From Thereva unica (taxonomy: Eukaryota > Arthropoda > Insecta > Diptera > Therevidae), in the NCBI GenBank assembly GCA_949987705.1, contig OX465282.1:3460501-3524500 (forward strand): DNA of 64,000 bases, read 5' to 3'. Below are positions 49,161-61,129 of this stretch, in pieces (position 1 is the stretch's first letter; every line of letters begins with the position of its first letter). The notes below the pieces were generated by a model. That model made no database searches and was not told the DNA's origin. It saw only the letters and a program-made list of their open reading frames with translations. Position numbers and translations under genes: made by a program.

Positions 49161-52100
49161 TTTTTATTATTATTATTATAAAGAGTGAGGGGGCAACCCA
49201 TGTGGTGAACACTGCGGCCAAGTTAGGCCTATTGTGTTACGTACCCCACTAGCGGAACAGACTATCGGCCTTCCGAATGAAGGCAAGAAGGTCTTTAATT
49301 GATGAAGACCGGACTTGGGCAGGGCTCAAGAACTCTCTGATAAACGTTCTTCTTCTAAGCCAGATCAGAGCAGGACATTCACAAAGAATATGTGTGGAAG
49401 TCTCGTCGCCTTCCAAGCAGAGTCGGCATTCTGTCTCTTGAGACAGACCTAGGTTGTGGAGGTGGTACCGCAGTCCTACATGGCCAGTGAGATAGCCCAC
49501 CAGCAGCCTTAGGTCCGCTCTGTTTAGAGTAATAGTGCCTCTTAAGGCAAAGGGTCTTATAAGATCTTTAGCCTGTCTAAGACCTGGGACTGACTCCCAA
49601 TAGGCTAGGTTTATTTTCTTAATCCACTCTTCTATCAAGGACTTGGAGGTGGACCAAGAGATGCCACAGAAGGGTTCTGGGCCCTGGAACAACGTCTCAG
49701 ACCCCTCCCTCGCGAGGCTGTCTGCAGCCTCATTTCCCTCGATACCCCAGTGTCCGGGGACCCAGCAGAGCGAGACCTCGTTTCTTCTGGTCAGGCTCTG
49801 GAGTACGTCAAAACACCCTGCTACTATTTTGGAAGAAAACTTCCACGTTGAGAGTGCCTTGATGGCAGCTTGGCTGTCAGAAAAGATTTTAATGTTGGCG
49901 CCTTTCAGACCTTTCTCAAGGTTGAGCCTAGCGCAGGTCGCAATGGCATGTATTTCAGTCTGGAAAACAGAGGGCCACTTACCCATTGCAATCGAGACCT
50001 TGGAGTTGGGTCCTGCGACACCAGCCCCTGTACCATGTTCCATCTTTGACCCGTCAGTAAACCAGTGGAGATGGTATGGATCCCTAGGAAGAATAATTTC
50101 CTCCCACTCAGAGCGATCCGGGATAATTGTTTTGAATTTCCGTTGGAACCGCAGTTGACTAACCATATGGTCGGATACGCGGCAGATGGAAATGCTTGGG
50201 ATATTTTTAAGGATATCCATGTGTCCTTTGACCGTATGGGGCCAGTTGGATGAGATCTGAAGTCTCAAGGCACTTATGGCGGCGGATTTCCATATGAAGA
50301 GATGCAGTGGGGTCAATCCAATGATTGCTTCCATTGCAGCTGTGGGACAGGTCCGCATAGCTCCGGTAATGGAGAGGCAAGCAAGCCGTTGCAGCTTGCT
50401 GCACTTGAGGATCGACGTAACCTGTTTAGTCTTGGGCCACCAAACTATAGCAGCATAGGTGACAACAGGTTTAACGATCGTATTGTACATCCAGTACATC
50501 ATTTGTGGTGTAAGACCCCATGTCTTACCCAGAAGCCTTTTGCAGGCCCATATGGCCCTTGTGGCTTTGCTGATGACGTAGTCAAGTTGAGCGTTCCAGT
50601 TCAGCCTCTTATCTAAAATTACTCCCAAATATTTGACTGAGTCTGAATACTCAACTGTGGTATCCTGGATACAGATAGGACCTAAGTCCACTTTGTAGCG
50701 TTTGGAAAAAGGTACCAGGACAGCCTTATTTGGGTTGATTGACAGACCCTCCTTGGTACACCATCTTTGAACTTCTCGCAGTGCCGTTCTCATGACCTCT
50801 GTAATGGTCAAGTCAAACTTCCCAGAGACAATGATGGCAAGATCATCTGCATAACCGATGGCATCGAAACCAGATTCAGATAGTTTGATCAAGAGTTCAT
50901 CCACAACTAGTGACCAGAGTAACGGGGATAAGACTCCACCTTGAGGGCAACCCTTAATAGCCTTAACACTAATGGTGGAGACACCTAGGGTAGAAGAAAT
51001 GTCACGATCTGCAAGCATGGCATTTATCCACTCAATCGTGTGAGGATCCAGATTTCTGAGAGCCAGTGCTCTAGAGATAGAATCATAGCCAGTGTTATCG
51101 AAGGCACCTTCGATGTCAAGGAACGCACATAAAGCAGTTTCCTTAGCGAGGAAGGCTTTTTCGATTTTACTGACAAGGTGGTGTAAAGCAACCTCTGTTG
51201 ATTTACCCTTTGAGTAAGCGAACTGGGAGCTATGAAGAGGGAGAGTGAGCTCCAGTTTGCACCTAATATGAAGGTCTAGCAGCCTTTCCATTGTTTTCAA
51301 AAGAAAAGAGGTTAAGCTGATAGGTCTGTACGATTTAGGCAGCTCGAGGGGTCTGTTGCCCTGTTTCGGGATAAAAACCACCACGACTTTCCTCCAGATG
51401 GTTGGAATGTATCCCCAATTGAAGCTGGCTCTAAAGAGGCAGACCAGGTTGTTGATGATCAGGTCAAGGCCCTTCTGAAGAAGTGCCGGAAAAATTCCGT
51501 CTCCTCCGGGGGACTTATAAGGTTGAAAAGAGGCCACTGCCCATTTAACCTTGTCACGGTCGAAGATATTCCCTGAAAGACTGCGGGAATAGCGGTCTGG
51601 GATAGTCCTATGACTACACCCAGCATCCAATGGATAAGCGGTCTGAAGGATTGACCCTGGAAAGTGCTCTCTGAGCAGGTACCTTAAGGTTTCCTCATGG
51701 TTAGAGGTGTAGGAGCCATCCTCCTTTTTGAGAAGGCCCACTCCGTTGAAGGAGTCTTTAGAAAGTAGCTTTTGGAGTCTAGTCGCCTCTGGTAGAGTCT
51801 GAATGCTCTCACAGTGTTTCCGCCAGGCAATCCTTTTGGAACGTCTCAACTCCTTGTTGTAGGCTGTTAGGGTGAACCTATATTCATCCCAATGCCCGGT
51901 ATGTTTTGCCCTATTGAACAATCTCCTAACATCTCTACGCATTGCAGCTAACCTGTCATTCCACCAGGGCACTTTTCGCGACGACTGAAAGGAAGAGACA
52001 GTGTTGCTGTCATGGTAGGAAGAGATCAGCACATCAGTAAGCTGCGTGGCCGCATTCTCCAGTTCATACACTGAGCTGATAGAAGCCGCAAGCTGGTCTG

Positions 52101-52293
52101 ATTTCGAGGCCACAAGCCCCTGAAACTTAGACCAGTTGGTTTTCTTAGGAACCAAAGAGGAGGCGCGGATATGTGGAAGGCCCACAATGTCAAATCTAAT
52201 GTGCAGATGATCGGACAGTGAGGCCTCGTCCAGAACACGCCAGTTTTCAATCCTGTCGGATAAAAGCCTGCTCGTGAAGGTGAGGTCCAGCAC
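49161..52293 (-). mobile_element. LOA/I-like LINE, 5'-truncated, ORF2 open for 1014 codons
   Basis: The frame starts mid-endonuclease (VLDLTFTSRLL, then LSDHLHI, the catalytic SDH) at a GTG that is simply the truncation point. RT motifs are KSYRPISLTSFLLKTMERLL, AFLDIEGAFDN, GCPQGGVLSPLLWSL and GYADDLAII (~residue 482). RNase H follows with TDGSK (~744), TEIHAIA, SDSQAA (~801) and VPGHWGIEGNEAAD. A CRLCLEGDETSTHILCEC knuckle lies at ~954. The 3' UTR ends in (TAA)n at 49161-49186. CTGGATTA at 49153-49160 and 52294-52301 is an 8-bp target duplication. All catalytic residues are intact, implying recent insertion. I place it in the I/LOA group because it has RNase H and a TAA tail; the exact clade is uncertain. 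Confidence 0.92.
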
Positions 52294-52344
52294 CTGGATT
52301 AGAGTTGAAGTAATACCAAAAGACTATTAACAATAATAAAACTT

Positions 52345-53655
52345 TTAATTTAATTTTTGTAAAAATAAATTAGGATAAAATCTTAAGCCCTCAACTGAAT
52401 CATCTCTACAAACATTGCCAAATCGTTCCGAAACAAGCAAACGTTCTTTAGCTAATATTATAGAAATGCCAACAATCTTTGCCAAATCTTCAGCTGATAA
52501 ATGATTATTATCTTCCACTAATTGTGCGGTCTGTGCAGCAACAACAGCATCATCGTGTGATTCCAATTGAAGGACCATCGCACCGCTGGGAAATTCTCTT
52601 AATTTAATTGGACCATCTAAGAATTTACAAGCGTTCAAAAGATCTTCAGGGGATAACAATTCCAGTCCTCTAGCACGATTAACACGGCAATAAACATCAG
52701 CTAGTGACATCATGCCTCCAACTTCCTGAGAGAGTTTTGATAAGGGGTTTAATAATGTTAGAGAATAGATAATATTATATGTATAAAACAAATACCTCGA
52801 TAGGATCTAGAAGCATTTCACAAAGTTGTTTAGCTAAGCTCTTAAAGTAATCAGTGTTGCTAGTGAAGCCATCTCTTGTGACAGGATCATCAATGCCCAG
52901 ACTCATTAGGTACGACTTAAAACGGACAGTTTCATCCTCAGATATATCACCTTTCCTCTCTCTGATTTTGTTGCTTATAATTTTTGATATTCCTACCATT
53001 TCTTGAGCCATAGTCATAAGCACTTTTAGATCTTGAAACGCCAGAGCAATACTCTCGTCTGTAGCCTTCTGTTTCTGTTCTAGCGATCGTTCTATACCCA
53101 TTATACCAGTTCTCAGCTTAATTCTTGGTGGATCTGGTGTACTACTAGGACTAGGTGTACTCTGCGCCTCTGATACTTCCCAGATTCTTGCCTGAATGGT
53201 CTCACGCAGTGCTTGTGAGAAACCTGGATCTAAACCATTCTTACCTGAGAGTTTTATAAAATTCTTATTGCTATAATCCATTGGTCCAGGTGACTTGTCT
53301 GGCAGCGGTGGTTTTAAATTCAATATAAGCCTAGTTTTGCGACCGAATATAAAGGAGCTAGCAGTTTCTTCGTCAATGGATATTACATACTTTAGTTGCA
53401 GGCACAATGTAACCGCTCCACGAGCTATCTCGCCCGGTCTACCCCAAAATAATCGATGCGTTGTTAAAACGAATTCACCATCTTCAAAATTTGTCTGTTC
53501 AATAATGGATTATGATTAGTAAATCCTAGTTAAAGGCCAAAAAAGGAGAGAAATTATACTTTTTCATCGCCATCGTAAATTTTGACGCCCTTATCACGGC
53601 TAACAAACGATTCATCTTCTCGCAGCTTTGCTTGAATATATTCAAGGCGATTCAT
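52345..53655 (-). CDS. Vps36: Vps36, ESCRT-II subunit (three exons)
   Basis: Exons, in transcription order, are 53655-53560 (32 codons), 53494-52796 (233) and 52725-52345 (126 plus TAA). All are GT-AG and phase 0, giving 391 residues against 386 in human VPS36. The N-terminus is a GLUE domain (GVKIYDGDEK, FVLTTHRLFWGRPGEIARG), which in the family binds ubiquitin and phosphoinositides. A helical region follows, then the C-terminal winged-helix EAP30-type domain with MMSLADVYCRVNRARGLELLSPEDL, ILAKERLLVSERFG and the near-invariant CRDDSVEGLRFYPNLF. Vps36 acts with Vps22 and Vps25 in ESCRT-II to sort ubiquitinated cargo into multivesicular bodies. Introns are 65 and 70 bp. A LINE is inserted 43-51 bp beyond the stop codon, so the 3' UTR is short or runs into it. 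The closest polyA-like signal is ATTAAA just after the stop. Confidence 0.95.
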
Positions 53656-54089
53656 TATTTAACTAGTACTAGCTTATTAAAAAATAATTGCACTTTAATT
53701 TTTACGCCGAAAATAAAGGATTATCCATAAAGGAGGAGAACACGTAGCTAACAAAAAAATGGGAAACCGCGACTTAAGGAAAACACTCAAATAACACAAT
53801 CATTTAAATGTCAAAATCAGCTGATTCTTTTTGCTTAAAGCCATCGGGGGTTTTTATCTTCGATATATGGAAAATAAAGCTTTGTTTTTTGTATAAAATA
53901 GTAACATTTGTAGGGTTTTGCGATATGTGAAAAAACGAATGGGTGTAATTACGGCATTCTTAATGGAGAGGTTTTATTCCTTATTTTATTTCTTTAATAA
54001 TTAATTTAAGACTAGAAGGTTTTTACAACCATTTTCTACATACCTTTTCTTCCTTTATAGCGAATACGAGCAGTAGTTTTATTCTCTTT
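53656..54089. promoter_or_regulatory. Upstream region of Vps36
   Basis: About 430 bp without coding frames between the Vps36 start and a LINE fragment. It should hold the promoter of the - strand gene. No specific element is recognised. Confidence 0.35.
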
Positions 54090-54310
54090 GACATGCATAT
54101 TCGAGATTCCGTGGTGTTGCAGGCTATGGAACTTACCTCCTTGACCTTTTTCTTACCTCTCATGGAACACAATACTCCATCCAAGCCGATTCACCCTTTG
54201 ATAATGCACACTACCGCTACCTTATTTCCCATATACATTATGTATATCTTCTGCCCCAAACAACTCAGCTCCCAAAAGAACTGTCGATAAGCAATTGATT
54301 GGGGCTTGGT
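54090..54310 (+). pseudogene. LINE endonuclease fragment (CR1/jockey-like)
   Basis: Frames resemble 24860-25000: LLDLFLTSHG.., Q..ADSPF.NAHYRYLIS (SDH decayed). Short and frameshifted. Confidence 0.5.
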
Positions 54311-54559
54311 GGTGGCAGTCTACTAAGTGGCTTGCCACTTAGCCGTAACCGTTCGGGATATCATGGGGCACTCGCAGAGAAGGGTAAAATCATCATCCTC
54401 TGGCAGAGGATCCTCCGTCCTATCCTCTTTAAGTGTTCAGGACGCAGTGCCCGATAATCCAGCCAACAAGGGTCCTGTTATCCTCCTGCACAGGAACGAA
54501 CCACGTTCACTGCGTTTCAACACAGTCCCCACAGTCAAATAACACATTGGGTGCCCCAA
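54311..54559 (+). other. Unassigned retroelement-like segment
   Basis: A GC-richer 71-codon frame with many Ser and Pro, ending LLHRNEPRSLRF. Could be a 5' region of a LINE, but no diagnostic motif. Confidence 0.3.
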
Positions 54560-55832
54560 TAATGGCAGACCCCGCTGCGAAGAAGATTGGGGATGGATTT
54601 AACCGATCATGAGTAATCGCGATAGATCAGAAGTCTTCCCTCTTGTCCCCCACTTCCACCACCCCTGACCATCAAACCCCTTCCCAATACTGCTCCGAAG
54701 AAGATTGGGGATGGGATCATCTGATCATGAGTATTGGGCAACCAACATCTTTTTACTCTCAGACAAAGTTTACCTAGGCAAGAAACCACATGGATACACG
54801 AACTAACTATTCACGAAATAATGCTAAAGCATCAGGGACAGCCGATGCGTCAACACTGGGGACTAGGGATACTGGTGAGAAGTGGGTTACTGGCTGAACA
54901 CCCAAATTGGTCACACCGAAAATGGAAATTCAATTCGCCGCGTGGAATGTACGAACAGGACATCACGACGAATTTTACGATCAGCTTCAACAGACGCTGG
55001 ATATGATACCGCGAACCGAATTAATAATACTCGCGAGGGACTTCAGCATTTCCGCCATCCACTCAAACACTAACTCACCTGACGAAATCCAGCCAGCAAC
55101 GCCTCGGCGATACTACACTACGTTTTGATCTACGCAAGATTCCGATTGACACTCAAAGACGTACGTGCAATACGTGGGCCCGATTGCGGATCGGACCATT
55201 GTCTTGTTCGAGCGAAATTGCAGATGCGATTACAAAGAGCGAAGAAAACGGCGCCACCAACAGCCAAGAAGAATTGGGCGTGCCTACGGGACCCGGCCAT
55301 CGGGCGAAAGTTTCAAATGGCACTATCCAATAAATTCACGGCGCTCGCAATACCGGACGATATTGATGTAGAAGAAAGGCACTTGTCGGAGTTTATTGTG
55401 AAGGGTGCAATGGGGTTGTGTGCACCTATCCGTAAACGGACGCAGCCATTGATCTCGGACAGCTGTCTGGACCTCGTCGATTAGCGGAAGCGAATGAAAC
55501 ACGTCGAATTTGAGCAACACTGACGATTGAACAAAGAAGGTCGACAGAAAATGAAATTGGAACGAGATGATTACTGGAATAATGTTGCGGCCGACAGGAA
55601 GAAGCGGCTTCGAAGCCCGAGTACCGGACCCTGTACCAGACAATCCGGCGGCTAGGCGACAAAACAACATCAACAAACGACAAAAATAAAAAATCGGGTG
55701 GAACTTTCTTGACTTCTCCCCATGAGCAACTGCAGCGGTGGAGAGAATTCTTCCACCAGCTGTACAGCCACGATCCGCCACAAAGTGTAGCACCCGAACC
55801 GCCGATTATCGAACCGACCGCCGACGAATCAG

Positions 55833-56082
55833 GGGCGGGTTCGTGTATGGCGAACGACGATAGTCGGTCGAAAAAAATTTGAAGTCGAAAAATTTTGTCG
55901 ACAAAAATTTTAGCGTTCGCGTAGGTCGAAAGAAAATTGTTCGTGTCCTAATGCAAAAACTCTATAACCCAAGAGCTTTCGAGTGCCTTTCGTCGGCTTC
56001 AGTCGAAAATTTTCAATTTTTTCGACTTACGCGAACCCGAGACGAAAAAAATTTTTCGTTTTCGCCATACACGAACCGGCCC
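55833..56082. mobile_element. 250-bp MITE with CAG target duplication (Harbinger-like)
   Basis: Terminal inverted repeats GGGCGGGTTCGTGTATGGCG and GGGCCGGTTCGTGTATGGCG differ at one position. CAG lies on each side (55830-55832, 56083-56085). The RTE copy at 7241-7257 reads GACGAATCAGTTTCTAG without the insert, so the boundaries are exact. Interior is full of TCGAAAAAT-type inverted blocks. No coding. Confidence 0.88.
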
Positions 56083-56511
56083 CAGTTTCTGGATACCGAA
56101 CCGACAATAATCGAGGAGAAGACGGCAATAAAATCGTCGAAAAATGGAAAAGCGCCGGGAATAGACCAAGTAACCGCCGAGATGATCAAACTCCATGTCC
56201 TCATAACATGGTGTGGGGTGGAAGAAAGCGATCGTTGTTCCAATTTTGGAGAACGGCGACAGTCGGATGCAAGAATTATCACGGTGTTAGCCTCCTTTCG
56301 ATGGTCGGCAAAGTATTTACGAAGATAAAAAAATCGAGCAAACGAGCTGATCAAACAGAAACATCGAGAGCAAACGAGCTGGAAAGAACAAGCGGGATTT
56401 AGACCACATCGAGGATGTATTGATCAAATATTCGCTCTCCGTCAGCTAACAGAAGAAAGAATTCATTGCAGCCCACGAACTGTCGTTGTTTTCATCGATT
56501 TCAAATCCGAG

Positions 56512-56744
56512 GTGGTATTCTCGTAGGCGAGTGACGTGACAACGAGGGACGCGGTGGAACGAAACTGTCGATACCTAAAAACGTATCGAGGAAAATGTCA
56601 CTTCACACGCCACCTTACGACAATTAAATACGATTTATGTTGATTTACTCGCCAGAAGTCTGCTAAATTGACAATGAGAATGCCAATTTAAGATCGAAGT
56701 GACACATCTGTCACGTCACTCGACAACGAGAATAAGCCTGCCGC
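56512..56744. mobile_element. ~230-bp MITE at a deletion junction in the RTE
   Basis: Inverted ends TATTCTCGTAGGCGAGTGAC and TATTCTCGTTGTCGAGTGAC, followed by GTGACA. RTE sequence stops at TTTCATCGATTTCAAAT and resumes at GCTCAAGTG, ~555 bp further along the 6890 reference copy. Confidence 0.7.
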
Positions 56745-57310
56745 TCAAGTGTGCATATAGAAACGAACAAATATTTCCATCAACACGAAAGTACGACTTT
56801 ACCGAACGTTGATCCTTCCGATTCTTCTTTCTGGATCTGAAACGTGGAGACTGCTCAAACTGGACGTTAAGAAGCTCGATGTCTTCCAACTGCGATGCTT
56901 GGATGCTATGTCCTCGGTGTCTCACTACGCGATCGCCTTCGAAACGAGACAGTCAGACAAAGATGTGATCAGCAGACACTGATCGAAGAAGAAATGCAAA
57001 AACGTCCACTACGGAGGTTTGGACATGTTTGCCGAATGGTTAATCACCGCTTGCCACGTAAACTTCTCTGGCGAGGCCGTCCCGCAGGCTGGAGAATCCA
57101 GCGATCGACACCGAAGAAAACCTGGCTAAATAATATCGAGGGTGACCTAAAGAATCATCGGTTATCAGTTACCGAGGCAAAAGGCAAAAAAGGAAACGTG
57201 AATAGAGTTCGAGACCCAGCGGCAGCGACAGCAGCGTATCAAAGAAAAAAGAAGAAGCGCTGAAAACGAATGAATGCCTGAGCTTTGATCTTGGTCAAGG
57301 GCATTCTATA

Positions 57311-58320
57311 ATCTTCTTCTTCTGTAATAGCTCTACAACCGAGATCCGTTCCGGCCTCCCAAAACTGATTCTGCGCCGACACCATCCAGTATACCATTCT
57401 TAAGCTCTGGGTGTCCTGGACTACATCATCCTTCCAGTGAAGGTTACTGCATTCTATAAGGACCCTAACTCATTAGGACGCCAAGGCGACGTCGGCAGCT
57501 AACTCTCTTGGCGACAGTTTGGCACCTACTTGTACTGTACTGCACCTAACTCACCTAGTATCCAACCGTCGCCATTGTGGACGCTCGGCTCAGTATTTAT
57601 GTTAGAAAATTAGTTTCGATACAGAAAGATTTATTATGGAGATTCAAAATCGATACTGTACTGAGACCGACAGTCAAGGGCGGCGCTTTCATAGGTGCAC
57701 CGGGCACAATTCCAGACACTAACAATTAAAAAAAAACTTAAAACCTCAACAAAAAAAAAATTAAAAAAGGGGCACTTCCCATGCCTTCATTATTATACAT
57801 ATATTAAAGGAACTGCACAGACGGTCTGTGCCTTTTTCCATTACCTTTCGCAACGTGTGGCCAATTCAATTCCATTTCGTTCGTCTGATTTCTTCGTATA
57901 TCCTTAATTGGCCTGCACGGTACTATGGTTCTTAATATGTAGTTCGTACTAGTCGTACTACATATTACGGATCCCTAATTCGACGAGAAGCACCTGGATC
58001 ACGTCTATATTGAAGTTATTGAAAGCGCCTTCTATGCCTAGCACCTGTTAAGGTGACTGTTTTTTTTTCTAAGCAAGATTCTACAGTAGAAACTAATATG
58101 TATATGCAGTGGAGTGAACACAAATTATCCCTTGAAATATAAAGGCTTTGAGAACTCTATTATGGAGCTTCGAGTATATGGAACTAGATAGGGAAGTGCA
58201 ACTAACGCCGAAAAACATCCTGCAGCATTAAACAGCATTAGCGCGAGAGTGTTTTGAAGCTAAAGCGCTAGAAAACTCAACATTTTCACCGGACAGGGTG
58301 AAATTTCAGAAAAAGGTGAG
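57311..58320. other. Intergenic, no recognised feature
   Basis: No supported coding frame. 57700-57900 has short A runs and a 70-codon frame without motifs. Confidence 0.35.
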
Positions 58321-59105
58321 TAGCCGTGCTCACAACGGATGGATCAAGAGCCAGTGTTCACCTCGATGGAACCCAAATCGAACAGGTTCCAAGGTTCAAA
58401 TATTTGGGATCATTGGTTGAGGAAACGAAAGTAGCATCGACGGCCGACGTTCACAGCCGTATCGGCCAGGCAACAGCAACATTCGCCTCGCTCAAGTGGT
58501 GCATATGGAAACGAGAAAATATCTCCATCAAAACAAAACTACGTCTTTACCGAACGTTGATTCTTCCGATTCTTCTTTATGGATCTGAAACGTGGACACT
58601 GCTCAAACCGGACGTTAAGAAGCTCGAGGTCTTCCAAATGCGATGTTTGAGGCAGATCCTCCGTGTCTCACTCCGTGATCGCCTTCGAAACGAGGTTGTC
58701 AGACAAAGATGCGATCAGCAAACACTGATCGAGGAAGAAATGCAAAAACGTCGACTACGGTGGTTTGGACATGTTTGCCGAATGGATGATAACCGCTTGC
58801 CACGTAAACTTCTCTGGCGAGACCGTCCTGCAGACTGGAGAATACAGCGATCGGCACCGAAGAAAACCTGGTTGAAGAATATCGAGGGTGACTTAAAGAA
58901 TCAACGATTTATCAGTTACCGAGGCTCGAGACACCGCCAAAAACCGAGAAGAATGGAAGCGAATCGTGAAAAGAGTTCGGGACCCAGGGGCACCGACAGC
59001 AGCGTATCCGTTGCGGGGACGTCCCGCTCGGACCGCCAGCTAACGGATCAAAGAAGAAGAAAAGAAGCCGTGCCTTCATTTTCATATATTAAAGAAACTC
59101 CACAG
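58321..59105 (+). mobile_element. RTE-like LINE, 3' half
   Basis: Begins at VLTTDGSRASVHLDGTQIEQ and stays open through FKYLGSLVEETK, LYGSETWTLLKPDVKKLEVF, RRLRWFGHVCRMDDNRLPRK. A single-base shift near 58910 moves TEARDTAKNREEWKRIVKRV into another frame. Ends at the RTE tail (CGTCCCGCTCGGACCGCCAG, GAAGAAGAAAAGAAG). The best-preserved RTE 3' end here. Confidence 0.88.
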
Positions 59106-59379
59106 AGTGTTTTTTTTTTTCATTGTCCTTCATCGCGATCAAAAAATGAACAGCAGATAGGGGCGCAATATGGCATTCTGCACCGGGCGCAAAAGAGCCA
59201 AATGCCGGCCCTGCCAATAGTAGCCGTAGGTAGCCATACCCAAGTGGCCGGCGACGTCGCCATGTCGTCCTTATGAGTTAGGGCCCAGATAGTCAACATT
59301 GAAGAAGTGATGCGGGAATGCTTCTTTCGACGTTTTCTGTCTATAAGAGGACAGCAGTCTAACTAAAGAACTGGATTAA
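59106..59379. other. No recognised feature
   Basis: Unassigned flank of the RTE copy. Confidence 0.3.
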
Positions 59380-60175
59380 TTAAAAAAGGATTAAAAACAG
59401 GAAATATTAGGACAAAACAAAAAAAAATTAACATTTGTTATGTTCTGTTAATTGAAATAAGTTTTCTCATATTTCTCATATTTTTATATATATAATACGC
59501 CTAGATATATTTATATATATATTTATATATTATATATTATAAATATGTACATCATTTACAATCTAAATAATTTTTGTTTTTTAATTTTACCTTTTACTCT
59601 CTTGTTTTATTTATTTATTTTTTTTTGTTAATTTTTCCTTCTTTTCTTTGTTAATTTATTATTTATTAAAAGTTCTTTTTTTAATTGTCTGTTCTGTGTT
59701 TTTTTGTTTTTAATGTATTTTTATGTTTATTTTTAATTTTTTTTTTCAATAGAGAAATTTCACATGATTTTTGTTGTTTTTACGAAAATGATTTTTTTGT
59801 TTTGTTTTTTTTTTGCAAAGAAATTTTTTAATAATAAATTTTTGTTTTCTTATTTTTCTTTTTTTTGTATTAATTCTTAATTTATAATTAAAGAAAAAAA
59901 CAACACAAAAGAGCATTTTTGTTTTTATTTTATTTTTGTGATTTTTTTAATTATATTTAACTTTTTTAAAGATATTTTTTTACAATTTTTTTTTATATTT
60001 ACGTAGATTTTTTTTCTTATAATTTCTTTCAAACTTTCAAAATGGTTTTTCTTTGTATTTTTATTTTTTTATTGATGTATATTATTTTTGTTTTGTTTTC
60101 TTCTGGTGTTTATTTTTTTGAAGTGAAACTTCTATAGCCGCGCATAAGACTGAAGACCAAAAACGATTTTTTTTA
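59380..60175. other. T-rich, AT-rich block
   Basis: Roughly 750 bp dominated by long T runs on the + strand with TATATA patches. Could be a 3' UTR, matrix-attachment-like sequence or decayed retroelement tail. No coding content. Confidence 0.4.
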
Positions 60176-60177
60176 TA

Positions 60178-60950
60178 TATGAAAAAAAAAACGAGCTTAG
60201 ACATCATCCTTTTATACTACCATACCAGTCTGTCATGTCACTCAGTTCATGGTGCAATGTGTGGTAGTAAGCACAGTTTGAAGGATAGGAGAGAATAGGA
60301 GAGGTTAGAGGAAGTTTGGAAGATGTTGGAGTAGATGGCGATGAACCTTACGCTTGAATCCTTGGTAGTTGCAAAAGTTTGGGAAAACTGATTGTGGGGG
60401 ATTGTTCCACAGCCGAAAGCAGGGTGTGAGGATGAGCCGAGGGGCTAGTCTTGTGAAAAAAATCGAAAAAAATATTGCCGTACAAGCAAGAGGACGATAA
60501 TTTTAGTAGTAATAGCTATACAACCATGAAAAGGCTGCTACATTCCTACGGTCACTCAGAGTTAATGGAGGTGTAATAACTATCATCTCCGATTATTTGA
60601 ATGGGGCTGTTTTGCACCTTGTCCATCACGATAAGGATGGTATTGAGGCACCCCGAACAAGATAATTGAGTTGTACTCGAGGCGGGCCGAATATAGGACT
60701 TGCAGATTATAGCACTGGCTACTAGTGGAAGGAGGATGTGATCGAGTGCTGCCAGGTTATTGTGGGAATATAAGAGTGAAATTTTAATAGGCTTGAAGTC
60801 TAGAACGAGTTTCATAATTCTTAAAGAAAATGACGAAACTTTAATTTTAAGACGCAAAGAGTCCGTCAATGTCGGCATTGTCTCCCTCAACTCTCCTGAA
60901 GGGTCTTCACGAAGAACACCAGGAATACCATGAGGCAATTAATGAGCACT
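60178..60950 (-). mobile_element. CR1/jockey-like LINE, decayed 3' end
   Basis: The - strand shows the tail block (reverse of CTAAGC ... GTATAAAAGGATGA), CNNFANYQGF-like and CKSYIRPASSTTQLSCSGC, VMDKVQNSPIQIIGDDSYYT. These match SYIRPLLEYNSLVWGG and LDKVQEKALKLIDDD of the 5107 copy. Confidence 0.7.
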
Positions 60951-61129
60951 CATCTCCCGGGTTTTCCAGTAACTGATCCCGGATTAGCCTCAAGACCTAA
61001 CACTGAATCAAAGGTAGTTCTTGATGCTCATCTATCCTACAACAGGAACAAAGGCTTGTTGGCTATTAATACCTACAAAGACCGTCCTAAATTGTCTCCT
61101 TTCTCCGAAAACCCTCAGTAGGAACAACG

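Larger units (their letters stand above)
54560..57310 (+). mobile_element. RTE-like LINE with endonuclease, carrying two MITEs
   Basis: The 5' region has a ~120-bp-spaced duplicate (GAAGAAGATTGGGGATGG at 54581 and 54701). From ATG 54922: IQFAAWNVRTGHHDEFYDQL (endonuclease start), an internal deletion, then GPDCGSDHCLVRAKLQM (SDH). LISDSCLDLVD and KMKLERDDYWNN precede the first MITE. RT blocks GKAPGIDQVTAEMIK and FRPHRGCIDQIFALRQL precede the second. RT catalytic core is missing. The tail has RPLRRFGHVCRMVNHRLPRK. Frameshifted and inactive. Confidence 0.88.

Noticed and set aside
49249..52293. A host gene for a 1014-residue reverse transcriptase/RNase H protein
   Set aside because: It starts inside an endonuclease domain at a truncation point, has a TAA-repeat tail and target duplications. 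It is a LINE insertion.
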